Part shown: one piece after another, positions 17,441 through 26,016 of the stretch
How positions within the stretch are numbered: position 1 is the stretch's first letter
Layout: every line of letters starts with the position of its first letter
DNA from: an uncultured Opitutia bacterium
Lineage (GTDB): Bacteria > Verrucomicrobiota > Verrucomicrobiia > Opitutales > Opitutaceae
Length of the DNA stretch: 64,000 nt
Direction: 5' to 3'
Assembly: GCA_903881475.1 (NCBI GenBank)
Contig: CAIRTK010000081.1
Span: forward strand, 1-64,000
Program-made: the position numbers and the translations under genes
Notes under the pieces: generated by a model
Databases searched by the model: none
What the model was told of the DNA's origin: nothing
What the model saw: the letters and a program-made list of their open reading frames with translations, nothing else

Positions 17441-19489
17441 ATGGCTTCCCATCCTTTTCTCGAACCGTCCTTTCATATCCGCTGGTCGCAACTTTCACCG
17501 GAACACGTCGGCCCGGACATCAAGGTGGCGCTGGGCCGCGCCGAGGCGGCGATTGACGCGATCACGGCGCAGGATCCGGCCCGGCTGACCTACGCGAGCA
17601 CCTTTCTTGCCCTGGAGCGGGCGACGGAGGAACTGACCGCGGCGTGGAGCAAGGTCACGCATCTCCAGTCTGTCGCCGACTCGCCCGCCTTGCGCGAGGC
17701 GCACAATGCGATGCTGCCGGAGGTCTCGGCGTTTTATGCCAAGATCCCGCTGAACGCCGAACTCTGGCGGCGGCTGCGCCTCGTGGCCGAGTCCCCGGCG
17801 GGCCGGGAGCTGACCGGCATCCACCGTCGGTTCTGCGACGAGACCGTGGCGGAGTTCCGGCAGGCGGGCGCCGATCTGCCGGCGGAGCAGCGGGCCCGGG
17901 TCGAGGCGATCCAGAGCGAGCTCGCGCAGCTGACGCAGAAATATTCCGAGAATGTGCTCGATGCCACGAACGCCTGGCAGCTGGTCGTCGAGGATGAAGC
18001 ACGGTTGGCCGGCCTCCCGGCGCATGCGCTGGCCGCCGCCCGCCGCAGTGCGGAAGGGAAGGGGCTCGCCGGCTGGCGCTTCACGCTGCCCATGCCGTCG
18101 CAGGAGCCGTTCATGACCTACCTGGCCGACGGCGCCCTCCGCCAGCAGATGTGGGCCGCGGCCGTGGGGGTGGGCGCGCAGGCGCCGCACGACAACACGG
18201 CGCTGATCGCCCGCATCCTCGCCCTGCGGGCGGAGAAGGCCCGGCTGCTGGGCAAGCTGCATTTTGCCGACCTCGTCATCGAGCGCCGCATGGCCAAGAG
18301 CGGGGCGAAGGCGCTGGAATTCGTGGAGGACATGCAGCGGCGCGCGGCGACGGCCTTCGGTCGCGAAAACCGCGGGCTGGAAGAGTACAAGGCCCGGCAA
18401 ACCGGCGGGGCGCCTGGGCGTCTGGCCCCGTGGGAAACCGCCTACTGGGCGGAAAAATTGCGGCAGGCCAGCTACGCATTTGATGAGGAGGTGCTGCGCC
18501 CTTATTTCCCGATGGACCACGTGATCGCGGGCATGTTTGAACTCGCCTCGCGGGTGTTCGGACTGCGCATCACGGAACGCACTGGAGTCGAGGTCTGGCA
18601 CCCCGACGTGAAGTTTTACGACATGCACGACGCCCGCGGCCGGCAGGTCGGATCGTTCTATGCCGACTGGTATCCGCGCGAGTCAAAGCGCGGCGGGGCG
18701 TGGATGAACTACCTGATCACGGGCGGCCCTGCTGCCGACGGCACCCGTGCGCCGCATCTGGGGCTGATTTGCGGCAACCTGACGCCGCCGGCGGCCGACC
18801 GCCCGGCGCTGCTGAAGCACCGTGAGGTGGAGACGATTTTCCACGAGTTCGGCCACTTGCTGCACCACTTGCTGGGCGAGGTGGAGATCAAGTCGCTCAA
18901 CGGCGTGAACGTCGCCTGGGATTTTGTCGAACTGCCCTCGCAGATCATGGAAAACTGGTGCTGGGAGCGGGCGAGCCTCGACCTCTTCGCCCGGCATCAC
19001 GAATCCGGAGCGACGATCCCGGAGGAGATTTTCCAGAAGATGACCGCGGCGAAAAACTTCCGCTCCGCCTCGATGACGATGCGGCAGGTGGCGCTGGCGA
19101 AGATGGACCTGGTGCTGCACATCCGGACGGCGGAGTTTGCCGGGGTGGCCGACATCGAGCCCGCGGCCCGGGCGCTGGTGGCCGATTGCCTGGTTCCGAC
19201 CGAACCGCCCGCGCCGACGGTGGTGAAGCGTTTCACGCATATTTTTTCCGACCCGGTCGGCTACGCGGCCGGGTATTATTCCTACAAGTGGGCCGAGGTA
19301 CTCGATGCCGACGCCTTCACGCGTTTCCGGCGCGAAGGCGTGTTCAGCGCGAAGGTCGGGGCCGAGTTCGTGGCCGCCATCCTCAGCCAGGGCAATTCCG
19401 CCGACCCGATGGAGCTCTACCGCGCGTTCATGGGCCGCGAGCCGGACCTGGGCGCCCTGCTGGCACGCGCAGGATTGACGGCGGCCTGA
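17441..19489 (+). CDS. M3-family oligopeptidase (thimet/oligopeptidase A type)
   Basis: A 682-residue cytoplasmic zinc endopeptidase that degrades short peptides. The zinc site HEFGH is at 468-472 (TIFHEFGHLLHHLL), with the third ligand Glu497 in WDFVELPSQ. The downstream YAAGYYSYKWAEVLDADAF contains the conserved Tyr/His-region residues of the substrate pocket, typical of OpdA and Dcp. No signal peptide is present. The length matches the family. It lies on the same strand as the TonB receptor gene, with 43 bases between, and may be co-transcribed. Confidence 0.96.
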   Translation: MASHPFLEPSFHIRWSQLSPEHVGPDIKVALGRAEAAIDAITAQDPARLTYASTFLALERATEELTAAWSKVTHLQSVADSPALREAHNAMLPEVSAFYAKIPLNAELWRRLRLVAESPAGRELTGIHRRFCDETVAEFRQAGADLPAEQRARVEAIQSELAQLTQKYSENVLDATNAWQLVVEDEARLAGLPAHALAAARRSAEGKGLAGWRFTLPMPSQEPFMTYLADGALRQQMWAAAVGVGAQAPHDNTALIARILALRAEKARLLGKLHFADLVIERRMAKSGAKALEFVEDMQRRAATAFGRENRGLEEYKARQTGGAPGRLAPWETAYWAEKLRQASYAFDEEVLRPYFPMDHVIAGMFELASRVFGLRITERTGVEVWHPDVKFYDMHDARGRQVGSFYADWYPRESKRGGAWMNYLITGGPAADGTRAPHLGLICGNLTPPAADRPALLKHREVETIFHEFGHLLHHLLGEVEIKSLNGVNVAWDFVELPSQIMENWCWERASLDLFARHHESGATIPEEIFQKMTAAKNFRSASMTMRQVALAKMDLVLHIRTAEFAGVADIEPAARALVADCLVPTEPPAPTVVKRFTHIFSDPVGYAAGYYSYKWAEVLDADAFTRFRREGVFSAKVGAEFVAAILSQGNSADPMELYRAFMGREPDLGALLARAGLTAA

Positions 19490-19535
19490 CGGTCGCAAAC
19501 AAATCTAACCCCTCTCAAAATCCCCTGACATATTC

Positions 19536-19982
19536 ATGATCATCGCCGACATCGCCAAGATTCCCGGACGCACATTTCCCGCCCGCCGCATGGGCCGCGG
19601 GCTGGCCGGCCAGGCCGGCCAGCCAATTCCCGCCAAGGGATTCACCATGGGCTATGTAGTGCTTGAGCCGAATGGCGGCCAGGTGCCCTGGCACAACCAG
19701 GAGCAGGAGGAAGTTTACATGGTGCTGCAGGGCCGGGGCGAGATCTGCGTCGGCAGCGAGCGATCTGAAATCACCGCCGGCCAGGCCGTGTACATGCCGC
19801 CGACCCAGTTTCATCAGCTGACCAATATCGGCGATACCCCGCTGCACATGATGTATTTCTATTGTCCCGGCGGCGACGTCGCCCACTGGCGGCAGGAACT
19901 GGACGGCACGCTGCCGCCCGCGGGCGTCGGAGCCATCCCTCCGCTGCCGGCCGGCGCCCGGCCACAGCACATCAAAAAATAA
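19536..19982 (+). CDS. cupin-domain protein
   Basis: A 148-residue single-domain cupin. Motif 1 is PWHNQEQEEVYMVLQGRGEI (the metal ligands would be His, Glu, Glu), and motif 2 is GQAVYMPPTQFHQLTNIGD (His). It is probably a small metal-binding enzyme or sugar-binding protein. The downstream Gfo/Idh/MocA gene on the same strand suggests carbohydrate metabolism, but a 63-base gap with degenerate repeats separates them. The reaction cannot be named. Confidence 0.85.
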   Translation: MIIADIAKIPGRTFPARRMGRGLAGQAGQPIPAKGFTMGYVVLEPNGGQVPWHNQEQEEVYMVLQGRGEICVGSERSEITAGQAVYMPPTQFHQLTNIGDTPLHMMYFYCPGGDVAHWRQELDGTLPPAGVGAIPPLPAGARPQHIKK

Positions 19983-20000
19983 CGGCCTGCCGCCGGATTT

Positions 20001-20036
20001 CTACTCGCTACCCACGATTCGCTACCCGCTACTTTC
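20001..20036. repeat. short degenerate direct repeats (CGCTACCC units)
   Basis: Three overlapping copies of a CGCTACCC or CGCTAC unit occur in 36 bases (CTACTCGCTACCC, then GATTCGCTACCCGCTAC), between the cupin and oxidoreductase genes. No coding potential. Confidence 0.5.
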
Positions 20037-20045
20037 CACCCTCAC

Positions 20046-21194
20046 ATGACCACGCATAAAGTCGGCATCATCATGAACGGCGTCACCGGACGCATGGGCA
20101 CCAACCAGCATCTCCTGCGCTCGATCAAGGCGATCATCGATCAGGGGGGCATCAAACTGGGTGACGCCGAGGTGATCATGCCGGACCCGATCCTGGTCGG
20201 CCGGAGCGAATCCAAACTGGCGGCGCTCGCCGCCCGCGCCGGGCTGAAGCGCTACACCACCAATCTCGACGCGGCCCTCGCCGACCCGGCGAACCAAGTC
20301 TATTTCGATGCGACGCTTACCGGCCAGCGCCCGATCGGTGTGCGGAAGGCCATCGCGGCGAAGAAACACATCTACTGCGAGAAGCCCACTGCAACGACCT
20401 CGGCCGAGGCGCTGGCGCTGTCTCGGGAAGTGACCGCCGCCGGCCTGAAAAACGGCGTGGTGCAGGACAAGCTCTGGCTGCCGGGCCTGCTTAAGCTGAA
20501 GTACCTCATCGACACCGGGTTCTTCGGCAAAATCCTCTCCGTGCGTGGCGAATTCGGCTACTGGGTTTTCACCGGCGAGACGGAAAAACTGCAGCGCCCG
20601 TCGTGGAACTACCGCAAGGAGGAGGACGGCGGCATCATCGTCGACATGCTCTGTCACTGGCAGTACGTGATCCAGAATCTCTTCGGCGAGGTGAAGTCGG
20701 TCTCCTGCCTCGGCGCGACGCACATCCCGCAGCGCTGGGACGAGGCGGGCAAGCCCTACAAGTGCACCGCGGACGACGCCGCGTATGCGACCTTTGAGCT
20801 GAAGAATGGCGTCATCTGCCACTTCAACTCCTCCTGGGCCGTGCGCGTCCGCCGCGACGATCTGCTGACGCTCCAGGTGGACGGCACGCACGGTTCGGCC
20901 GTCGCCGGCCTGCGCAACTGCGTCATCCAGCACGGCTCGATGACACCCCGCGCCGTGTGGAATCCCGACATCGACAGCCCGATCAAGTTTTTCGACGGCT
21001 GGATCACCCAGCCGACCAACGACATCTACGACAACGCATTCAAGGTCCAGTGGGAGCTCTTCCTCAAGCACGTGGTGAAGGGCGATCCGTTCCCGTGGAA
21101 CCTACTGCAGGGTGCGAAGGGCGTCCAGCTGGCCGAACTCGGGCTGCAGTCCTGGGCTGAGCGCCGCTGGCTTGACGTGCCGAAGCTCGATTGA
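20046..21194 (+). CDS. Gfo/Idh/MocA-family oxidoreductase
   Basis: A 382-residue NAD(P)-dependent oxidoreductase, most likely acting on a sugar or sugar acid. The N-terminal Rossmann fold begins VGIIMNGVTGRMGTNQ, with an unusual G-V-T-G-R-M-G nucleotide loop. The family lysine is in IYCEKPTATT. The C-terminal substrate domain has SWNYRKEEDGGIIVDMLCHW, where the Asp and His are in the usual catalytic region. No signal peptide or Tat motif is present. It is preceded by a cupin gene, a pairing often seen in sugar catabolism, but no transporter or kinase is nearby. Confidence 0.9.
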   Translation: MTTHKVGIIMNGVTGRMGTNQHLLRSIKAIIDQGGIKLGDAEVIMPDPILVGRSESKLAALAARAGLKRYTTNLDAALADPANQVYFDATLTGQRPIGVRKAIAAKKHIYCEKPTATTSAEALALSREVTAAGLKNGVVQDKLWLPGLLKLKYLIDTGFFGKILSVRGEFGYWVFTGETEKLQRPSWNYRKEEDGGIIVDMLCHWQYVIQNLFGEVKSVSCLGATHIPQRWDEAGKPYKCTADDAAYATFELKNGVICHFNSSWAVRVRRDDLLTLQVDGTHGSAVAGLRNCVIQHGSMTPRAVWNPDIDSPIKFFDGWITQPTNDIYDNAFKVQWELFLKHVVKGDPFPWNLLQGAKGVQLAELGLQSWAERRWLDVPKLD

Positions 21195-21355
21195 GCCACG
21201 GGCACCGGTGGCGGTGGAAACCCGCCGGCACCTTTCCAAACGCGCGATTTCCACTGGCAAATCGCGTGTTTTGCTTAAGGTGTGAGGCGCAGCTCGGCTT
21301 CGGTCGGCAATCCGCGCCACGGAACCAATCCCTTAACTTCTGATCCCATCCCGCC

Positions 21356-22078
21356 ATGAACGCACCCCTCCTCTTTGCCATCGTCGACCGCAGCTCCTTT
21401 ATGTCGCCGGGTCTTTTTATGATCCTGTTTGTGCTGATCTTCATCTTCGCGATCTACGCGCAGATCCGGGTGACCAGCGCGTACAGCAAGAATTCGCAGG
21501 TTCTCTCCCGCGGCCAGATCACCGGCCGGGAGGCGGCCCAGGCGGTGATGGCGCATGCCGGCATCACCGACGTGGAAATCACCGAGATCGAGGGCCATCT
21601 GACCGACCACTACGACCCGATGCACAAGCGCCTCGTGCTCTCCTCGGAGAATTACCGCGGCACAAGCCTTGCGGCGCTGGGCGTCGCCGCCCACGAGGCG
21701 GGCCACGCCATTCAGCACAAGGAAGGCTATGCGATGCTGAACTGGCGCATGGCACTCGTGCCGGCCACGCAGATCGTCTCGCAGGTGCTGCCCTTCATCA
21801 TTCTCGCGAGCTGGTTCCTCGTGCGGGGCCTGACCGGCGTAATCCTCGACGTTGCCATCATCTGCTATGCCGTACTCTCGCTCTTCCAGCTGATCACGCT
21901 CCCGGTTGAATTTGATGCCAGCCGCCGGGCGAAGGTCCAGCTGGTCGAACTCGGCATCCTTGACCGCGACGAGATGCCGGGGGTGAACCAGACGCTGGAT
22001 GCGGCGGCTCTGACCTATGTCGCGGCCTTCGTGAGCGCGCTGCTCAACCTGATCTACCTGCTCTCGCGGCGCGACTGA
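21356..22078 (+). CDS. membrane zinc metallopeptidase, YugP-like
   Basis: A 240-residue integral membrane protein of the YugP-type neutral zinc metallopeptidases (Zn_peptidase_2). A membrane segment near residues 17-36 is followed by a cytoplasmic domain with HEAGHAIQH (HEAGH at 113-117), the zinc site. Two or three further membrane segments follow (WLVRGLTG region and AALTYVAAFVSALLNLIYLL near the C-terminus). The length and order match the family. The biological substrate is unknown. A hairpin with a T-run lies 32 bases past the stop, so the gene ends its own transcript. Confidence 0.92.
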   Translation: MNAPLLFAIVDRSSFMSPGLFMILFVLIFIFAIYAQIRVTSAYSKNSQVLSRGQITGREAAQAVMAHAGITDVEITEIEGHLTDHYDPMHKRLVLSSENYRGTSLAALGVAAHEAGHAIQHKEGYAMLNWRMALVPATQIVSQVLPFIILASWFLVRGLTGVILDVAIICYAVLSLFQLITLPVEFDASRRAKVQLVELGILDRDEMPGVNQTLDAAALTYVAAFVSALLNLIYLLSRRD

Positions 22079-22109
22079 GCAGCGGGCCGTTCAAAATTTA
22101 TCGACCGGG

Positions 22110-22129
22110 GCCGGGTGTGCCGGCTTTTT
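22110..22129 (+). terminator. intrinsic terminator after the YugP-like gene
   Basis: GCCGG (22110-22114) pairs with CCGGC (22120-22124), directly followed by TTTTT. Short but GC-rich and well placed. Confidence 0.65.
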
Positions 22130-22226
22130 GGTCTGATGGGGCAGGGTGCGGCCTCGCTTGCCAAGGTCCGCCCGGGCCTCTACGCAGGCGGGGAAGTGAA
22201 GACCCTGGGTCTTGGGAAAGTATGCC

Positions 22227-22314
22227 GGAGAGGTGGCAGAGTGGTCTATCGCGGCGGTCTTGAAAACCGCTGAGCCGCAAGGCTCCGGGGGTTCGAATCC
22301 CTCCCTCTCCGCCA
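22227..22314 (+). tRNA. tRNA-Ser (UGA)
   Basis: The acceptor stem GGAGAGG pairs with CCTCTCC, followed by G and an encoded CCA. The anticodon arm is GCGGT-CTTGAAA-ACCGC, anticodon TGA (Ser). The long variable arm (GAGCCGCAAGGCTC) is typical of serine tRNAs. It is the left boundary of a decayed mobile region and the probable integration target. Confidence 0.97.
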
Positions 22315-22384
22315 CTTTCCCGTTCTAAACCAACGGGTTATTTTCCCTGACAGCCGATTAGGACGTTGACCGGCCAAATCGGTC

Positions 22385-22588
22385 ATGAAACACAAAAGTC
22401 CGTTCGTCATCTCAGAGTTCACGAATCCCTCCGGGGCTATCGTTTTCCAACTCTACGCCCGTCTCGACGGGAAACGCTTCCGCAAGAATTTCCCGACGCG
22501 CGCGGAAGCCGAGGCAGAGCGTCAGGTTCAAGAAGTGCAGTGGCTCCAAAGCGACACAGGTATTCGCACCGCCGCGACGCGTTTGTGG
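22385..22588 (+). pseudogene. N-terminal fragment of a tyrosine-type integrase
   Basis: The reading frame starts at the ATG 71 bases past tRNA-Ser with a sequence typical of the arm-binding N-terminus of phage-type integrases: FQLYARLDGKRFRKNF, then an Ala/Glu-rich helix (RAEAEAERQVQEVQWL) and GIRTAATRL. After about 68 residues the homologous character stops, and the frame runs into an Arg/Pro-rich tail of GC-rich noise. The core and catalytic domains are absent. Position next to a tRNA fits an element that integrated there and was later deleted. The family call is from residue pattern only. Confidence 0.6.
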
Positions 22589-22607
22589 GCGGGCTTCCGC
22601 CCGCGCC

Positions 22608-22688
22608 GTGCGCGATCACGACTACAGCGCGCTGGAAGCGGCCGTGAAGCGCAGCTTCTTGAAGTGCCTGAAATTGATGGTCGCCTAG
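22608..22688 (+). pseudogene. 26-residue C-terminal gene fragment
   Basis: A short open frame ending at TAG 22686-22688 reads RDHDYSALEAAVKRSFLKCL before its end, with good coding character, unlike the overlapping integrase frame. It looks like the tail of a different lost gene joined to the integrase fragment. The family is not recognised. Confidence 0.3.
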
Positions 22689-22691
22689 GCT

Positions 22692-23227
22692 CTATTTCAC
22701 CAGTTCCATCAGCTTGCTGTAGCTGTCCACGACATCGTATTTGACTTGATCGGACGTGATTTTGACGAAGAACTTTCGGGCGCAGACGATTTTACATTCT
22801 TCGATTTTCCGGAGATCCATCGAGGACATGGAACCCTTGGTTTCAGCGACGAAATAGACGTGCTTTACCGCCCCTTCTTGGAAGGCGATGGCCCAGTCGG
22901 GATTGTAGTCGCCGACGGGGGTTGGAATGAAGAATGACCGGGGGAGCTTGGCGTAAACGACTACCTCCGTGCTGGTGTCCAGCTCCTGAACGAAGTTTCG
23001 CTCGTTGGTGGAATCGGTGAAGACGTAATCGTAAACGTGGCGCTTGACCTCGTAGGCCTTGCTAAAATCTTCGGGTGATTTCGCTTTGGTGAAGATGTCC
23101 GTCGAATAGGACTCGTCCAGGGGGTCGTAGGCGAGGTGCTCGACGATGACCGTGGCCTTCTGCTCGTTGATGATTCGGGCGGCCTGAATCATGAAGTCCT
23201 CGGGGTTCGCTCCTTCCGGCTTCGGTG
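22692..23227 (-). pseudogene. C-terminal remnant of a type III restriction subunit (Res)
   Basis: The last about 175 residues of a Res-type protein, including [34 protein letters not shown] and [20 protein letters not shown], then a Lys-rich end. The D-x(n)-E-T-K pattern (PDWAI and AETKG) is the PD-(D/E)xK nuclease core found at the C-terminus of type III Res proteins, so the nuclease domain is nearly intact. The DEAD-like helicase domains (normally about 700 residues upstream) are gone. Upstream in frame, a TGA lies just before the conserved part. No Mod methylase is present, so this is a relic and not an active restriction system. Confidence 0.75.
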
Positions 23228-23791
23228 CAAGTCACCGGTCCTTGTGTGCGGGTTAGCGGTTCCGGTAACAACGTTCAGGTCGCCGGACGCGACCTCATTC
23301 ACACCGCGAAGCACATTCAGCGAAATACGATCACTCCCGACGAACGCCATCTGTCGGTCGAGCAGCGCGAGCAAGTCCAGGCGGTCGTTAGTGAGTTGGC
23401 GGCGAGGCTCGCTGGAAACGACGGCGCGCCGAATTTTGCCGGCGCGCACCGGATGCTGCAACGGCGCTTCAACGTCGCCTCCTACCTCTTGCTCCCGCGC
23501 GAGAAGTTCGCGGAGGCACTGGCCTTCCTGAAGCAGCAACGCGCGATTCACCGGTCGCGACTGCAACGGAGAAATCCGGCGGCCTACCGGAACGATTTCT
23601 TCCGCGCCATCTTCGCGGGTGCCCGCGAACTCGGCTGGGAAGGCGCACGGGTTTACCAGTTCGCATCGGAAGCCCTTGGGCTCAGTCGGGCGGTTGTGTC
23701 GCTGAAAGAACTCGGGCCAGTCCAGTTGAAGTCCCTCGCTGGTGCGGTCCAGCGCCGGGCCGCTTGTGCCCGTTCGGGCGGTGCCCGATGA
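23225..23791 (+). CDS. ORF6C-like phage or plasmid protein
   Basis: A 188-residue protein starting at a GTG. The N-terminal part ([16 protein letters not shown]) is a Gly/Asn-rich strand seen in many phage and mobile-element proteins. Residues about 37-90 ([20 protein letters not shown] to [20 protein letters not shown]) resemble the ORF6C domain of phage antirepressor-type proteins. The remainder is basic and helical. It is complete in appearance and divergent from the Res remnant with which it overlaps at the start. The assignment is by pattern and moderate; it could be a regulator of a lost element. Confidence 0.5.
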   Translation: MQVTGPCVRVSGSGNNVQVAGRDLIHTAKHIQRNTITPDERHLSVEQREQVQAVVSELAARLAGNDGAPNFAGAHRMLQRRFNVASYLLLPREKFAEALAFLKQQRAIHRSRLQRRNPAAYRNDFFRAIFAGARELGWEGARVYQFASEALGLSRAVVSLKELGPVQLKSLAGAVQRRAACARSGGAR

Positions 23792-23856
23792 ACGCGACTG
23801 CACCCATTTCCCAGGCAGGGGGCGGTTGCCCCCAACCGGCGGCCGGCGCGGAGTCG

Positions 23857-23955
23857 TGGGGACGCGACGAGCGAAGCCGAGCCGAGAGCCGCAGCGTGCT
23901 CGCCAGGTGGCGGCCAGCGGAGGCGGACGGCTGGCGAAAGCGAGGAGCGTCCCCA
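23857..23955. repeat. possible palindromic miniature element
   Basis: A 99-base GC-rich block is bounded by inverted TGGGGACGC (23857-23865) and GCGTCCCCA (23947-23955). An inner GGCCAGC/GCTGGC pair suggests a branched hairpin. It lies in the stretch 23792-24122, which otherwise shows only Arg/Ala/Gly-rich open frames of low coding quality. Confidence 0.4.
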
Positions 23956-24122
23956 TGTCTCCGCGCTCGTGCCGCACGCTCCGCGGGCTCCACGATGGCC
24001 CGCCGAAACAGCGCTGCGCGCGGCGGGTCTTCGTGGAGGTCGGAAACCGGGCCTCTGCCCTCCGGGCGGCTGCCCGTTTTCCTCGGGAGCGCAAGTCTGC
24101 GCCGGTTGACGCTTCGCGTTTC

Positions 24123-24506
24123 CTAACCCAGCCGGCGGAGCAGCTCGGCGGCGTCAAGACGACCATCGCGAACTACCTCAAGCACTTTACCGAGCCGGAC
24201 ATCGCCGAGATATTTTGCTCGAAAGAATCCACCTTCAGTTTCGATGACATCGACCGTGGCAAAATCATCTGCGTTTCTATCCCGCAACGTTTCCCGGTGG
24301 AACGGCGTTACATCAATACGCTCCTCAAGTTGACGTTTTACGCTCATGCGCTGAGGCGTTTCGACAAGCCTGCGGCTGAACGCGCCCGCGACAATCTTGT
24401 CATCCTCTGGGCCGATGAAGCGCAAAAGATCGTCACGGCGAGCGACGACGGGATGAGCGATTACAACGTGGTGGACGTGCTCCGCGAGGCGCGGGCGACG
24501 GTCGTA
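24123..24506 (+). pseudogene. internal fragment of a TraD/TraG-type coupling ATPase
   Basis: About 125 residues of clear coding sequence: IANYLKHFTEPDIAEIFC, STFSFDDIDRGKIICVSIPQ, NLVILWADEAQKIV (Walker B-like, with Asp-Glu) and MSDYNVVDVLREARATVV. This is the C-terminal half of the nucleotide-binding domain of VirD4/TraD-like proteins that couple DNA to a secretion channel. The Walker A half is absent, and after ATVV (about 24505) the frame leaves homology and continues as GC-rich noise. It is a relic of a conjugative or integrative element. Confidence 0.65.
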
Positions 24507-24510
24507 TCCT

Positions 24511-24642
24511 GGCGACCTGCCACCCGTGCTGCCGCGGGCCTTGCGCGGGCTGGGCGTGTTTGACGGCCCCGCACAGCCGGCCAGCCATGGGGCCGCGCAG
24601 GGTCTGCTCGGCTGGTTGCTGGAACGCGAGGCGTGGGATTAA
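24511..24642 (+). pseudogene. orphan C-terminal gene fragment before nusA
   Basis: In the frame that ends at TAA 24640-24642, a coding-like stretch reads DLPPVLPRALRGLGVFDGPA and then ends in LLGWLLEREAWD. It begins exactly where the TraD-like fragment loses homology and is in a different frame. It is therefore probably the tail of another gene cut off by a deletion or insertion junction near 24505. The family is not recognised. Confidence 0.35.
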
Positions 24643-24661
24643 GCCGGGGAGGGACAGGGGC

Positions 24662-24691
24662 TTGACAAGATTTGGCGCCACTCGGTAGATT
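24662..24691 (+). promoter_or_regulatory. promoter of the nusA-infB operon
   Basis: A perfect -35 TTGACA (24662-24667) and a -10 TAGATT (24686-24691) are spaced by 18 bases. The expected start near 24698 gives a leader of about 70 bases that holds a terminator before the nusA ATG. Confidence 0.75.
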
Positions 24692-24709
24692 GTCCGACTC
24701 AATCAACCT

Positions 24710-24749
24710 CACTTTCGAAAAAGTGGGCCCTGCGGCCCGCTTTTTTTTT
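24710..24749 (+). terminator. leader terminator with competing hairpin (putative nusA attenuator)
   Basis: The terminator stem AAGTGGGCC (24721-24729) pairs with GGCCCGCTT (24734-24742) over loop CTGC and is followed by a run of nine T (24741-24749). A second hairpin, CACTTT (24710-24715) with AAAGTG (24720-24725) over loop CGAA, uses the left arm of the terminator, so the two are mutually exclusive. Both lie between the promoter and the nusA start. Confidence 0.7.
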
Positions 24750-24766
24750 CCCTTAATACCAACCTT

Positions 24767-25993
24767 ATGAGCAGCGAAATTCTTTCCGTCCTGGAATACA
24801 TGGAGAAGGAGAAGGGTATTCCCCGTGCCGACATGATCGCCACGATCGCGAATGCGTTGAAAACTGCGGCGCAAAAGGGGGTTAACTCCGGTCAGGAGCT
24901 GAAAATCGAGATCAATCCGAAGAACGGGCAGCTGCATGCCTGGTCGCTGCTCAAGGTGGTGGATTCGGTCAGCAATCCGAAGGCGGAAATCCACGTGGAA
25001 AAGGCCCAGCTCGTGAAGCCGGGTGTGCTCATCGGCGAATTCATCGAGAAGGAGATCGACCCTTCCACGCTCGGCCGCATCGCCGCGCAGACCGCGCGTC
25101 AGGCCGTCATGCAGCGCCTGCGCCAGTTCGAGAAGGACCGCATCTACGACGATTTCAAGGACCAGGTCGGCAACATCGTCACCGGCACCGTCCGCCGCCG
25201 CGAGCGCAACGACCTCTACGTCGACCTCGGCAAGGCCGAGGCCATCATGCCCGGCAAGGAACAGGTTCCGGGCGAGGAGTACCAGCCGGGCGAGCGCATC
25301 CGCTGCCTGCTGCTGTCCATCGATTCCACGCCGCGCGGACCCGAGATCATCCTCACGCGCGCCAGCCCGAAGTTTGTCCGCCGCCTGTTCGAGCTCGAGG
25401 TCACCGAGATCGCCGACGGCACGGTGAAAATCGAGGCGTTCGCGCGCGAGCCCGGCTACCGGACCAAGATCGCCGTCACCAGCACCGATCCCAAGGTGGA
25501 TCCGGTCGGCGCTTGCGTCGGCGCGCGCGGCGCCCGCGTGAAGACCATCGTCCGCGAACTCGGCGGCGAAAAGATCGACATCATCCGCTACTTTGCCGAC
25601 CCCAAGGAAATGATCATCGAGGCGTTCAAGCCGGCCACGCCGCGCGAGATCATCATAGATGACAAGAACCACCGCATCGTGCTCAAGGTGGCGACGGACG
25701 ACCTCGCCATCGCGATCGGCCGCAAGGGCCAGAACGCCCGCCTGACCTCCCGCCTCATCGGCTGGCGCCTCGACATCGAGGAGTTCCAGGCCGCGGGCGA
25801 CGATCCGCGCGGCAATGCCATCGCGCTCCTCTTCAAGACCTACGCATTCGACGCCGCCATCGCCGGCCGCCTGGTCGACATGGGCATCAATTCCCCCGCC
25901 GCCTTCGAGGGCGTCGAGGCCGACGATCTGGTAAGTGCCGGATTCACCGCCGAGGAAGCCCAGACCATCATTGCGCGCGTCGCGCAGAAATAA
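24767..25993 (+). CDS. nusA: transcription termination/antitermination factor NusA
   Basis: A 408-residue RNA polymerase-binding factor that enhances pausing, intrinsic termination and antitermination. The N-terminal polymerase-binding domain covers residues 1-125. The S1 domain begins [20 protein letters not shown]. The KH domains have [16 protein letters not shown] (KH1) and [16 protein letters not shown] (KH2). The C-terminal about 60 residues form one helical HhH-like repeat ([18 protein letters not shown]), shorter than the E. coli version with two acidic repeats. It is the first gene of a translation operon; rimP, usually upstream, is absent here. Confidence 0.97.
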   Translation: MSSEILSVLEYMEKEKGIPRADMIATIANALKTAAQKGVNSGQELKIEINPKNGQLHAWSLLKVVDSVSNPKAEIHVEKAQLVKPGVLIGEFIEKEIDPSTLGRIAAQTARQAVMQRLRQFEKDRIYDDFKDQVGNIVTGTVRRRERNDLYVDLGKAEAIMPGKEQVPGEEYQPGERIRCLLLSIDSTPRGPEIILTRASPKFVRRLFELEVTEIADGTVKIEAFAREPGYRTKIAVTSTDPKVDPVGACVGARGARVKTIVRELGGEKIDIIRYFADPKEMIIEAFKPATPREIIIDDKNHRIVLKVATDDLAIAIGRKGQNARLTSRLIGWRLDIEEFQAAGDDPRGNAIALLFKTYAFDAAIAGRLVDMGINSPAAFEGVEADDLVSAGFTAEEAQTIIARVAQK

Positions 25994-26016
25994 CCCGACG
26001 CCCCCGACCCTAACTG

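Noticed and set aside
22692-23791. An active type III restriction or phage defence system
   Set aside because: Only the C-terminal part of Res is left and no methylase gene is present, so a working system is not supported.
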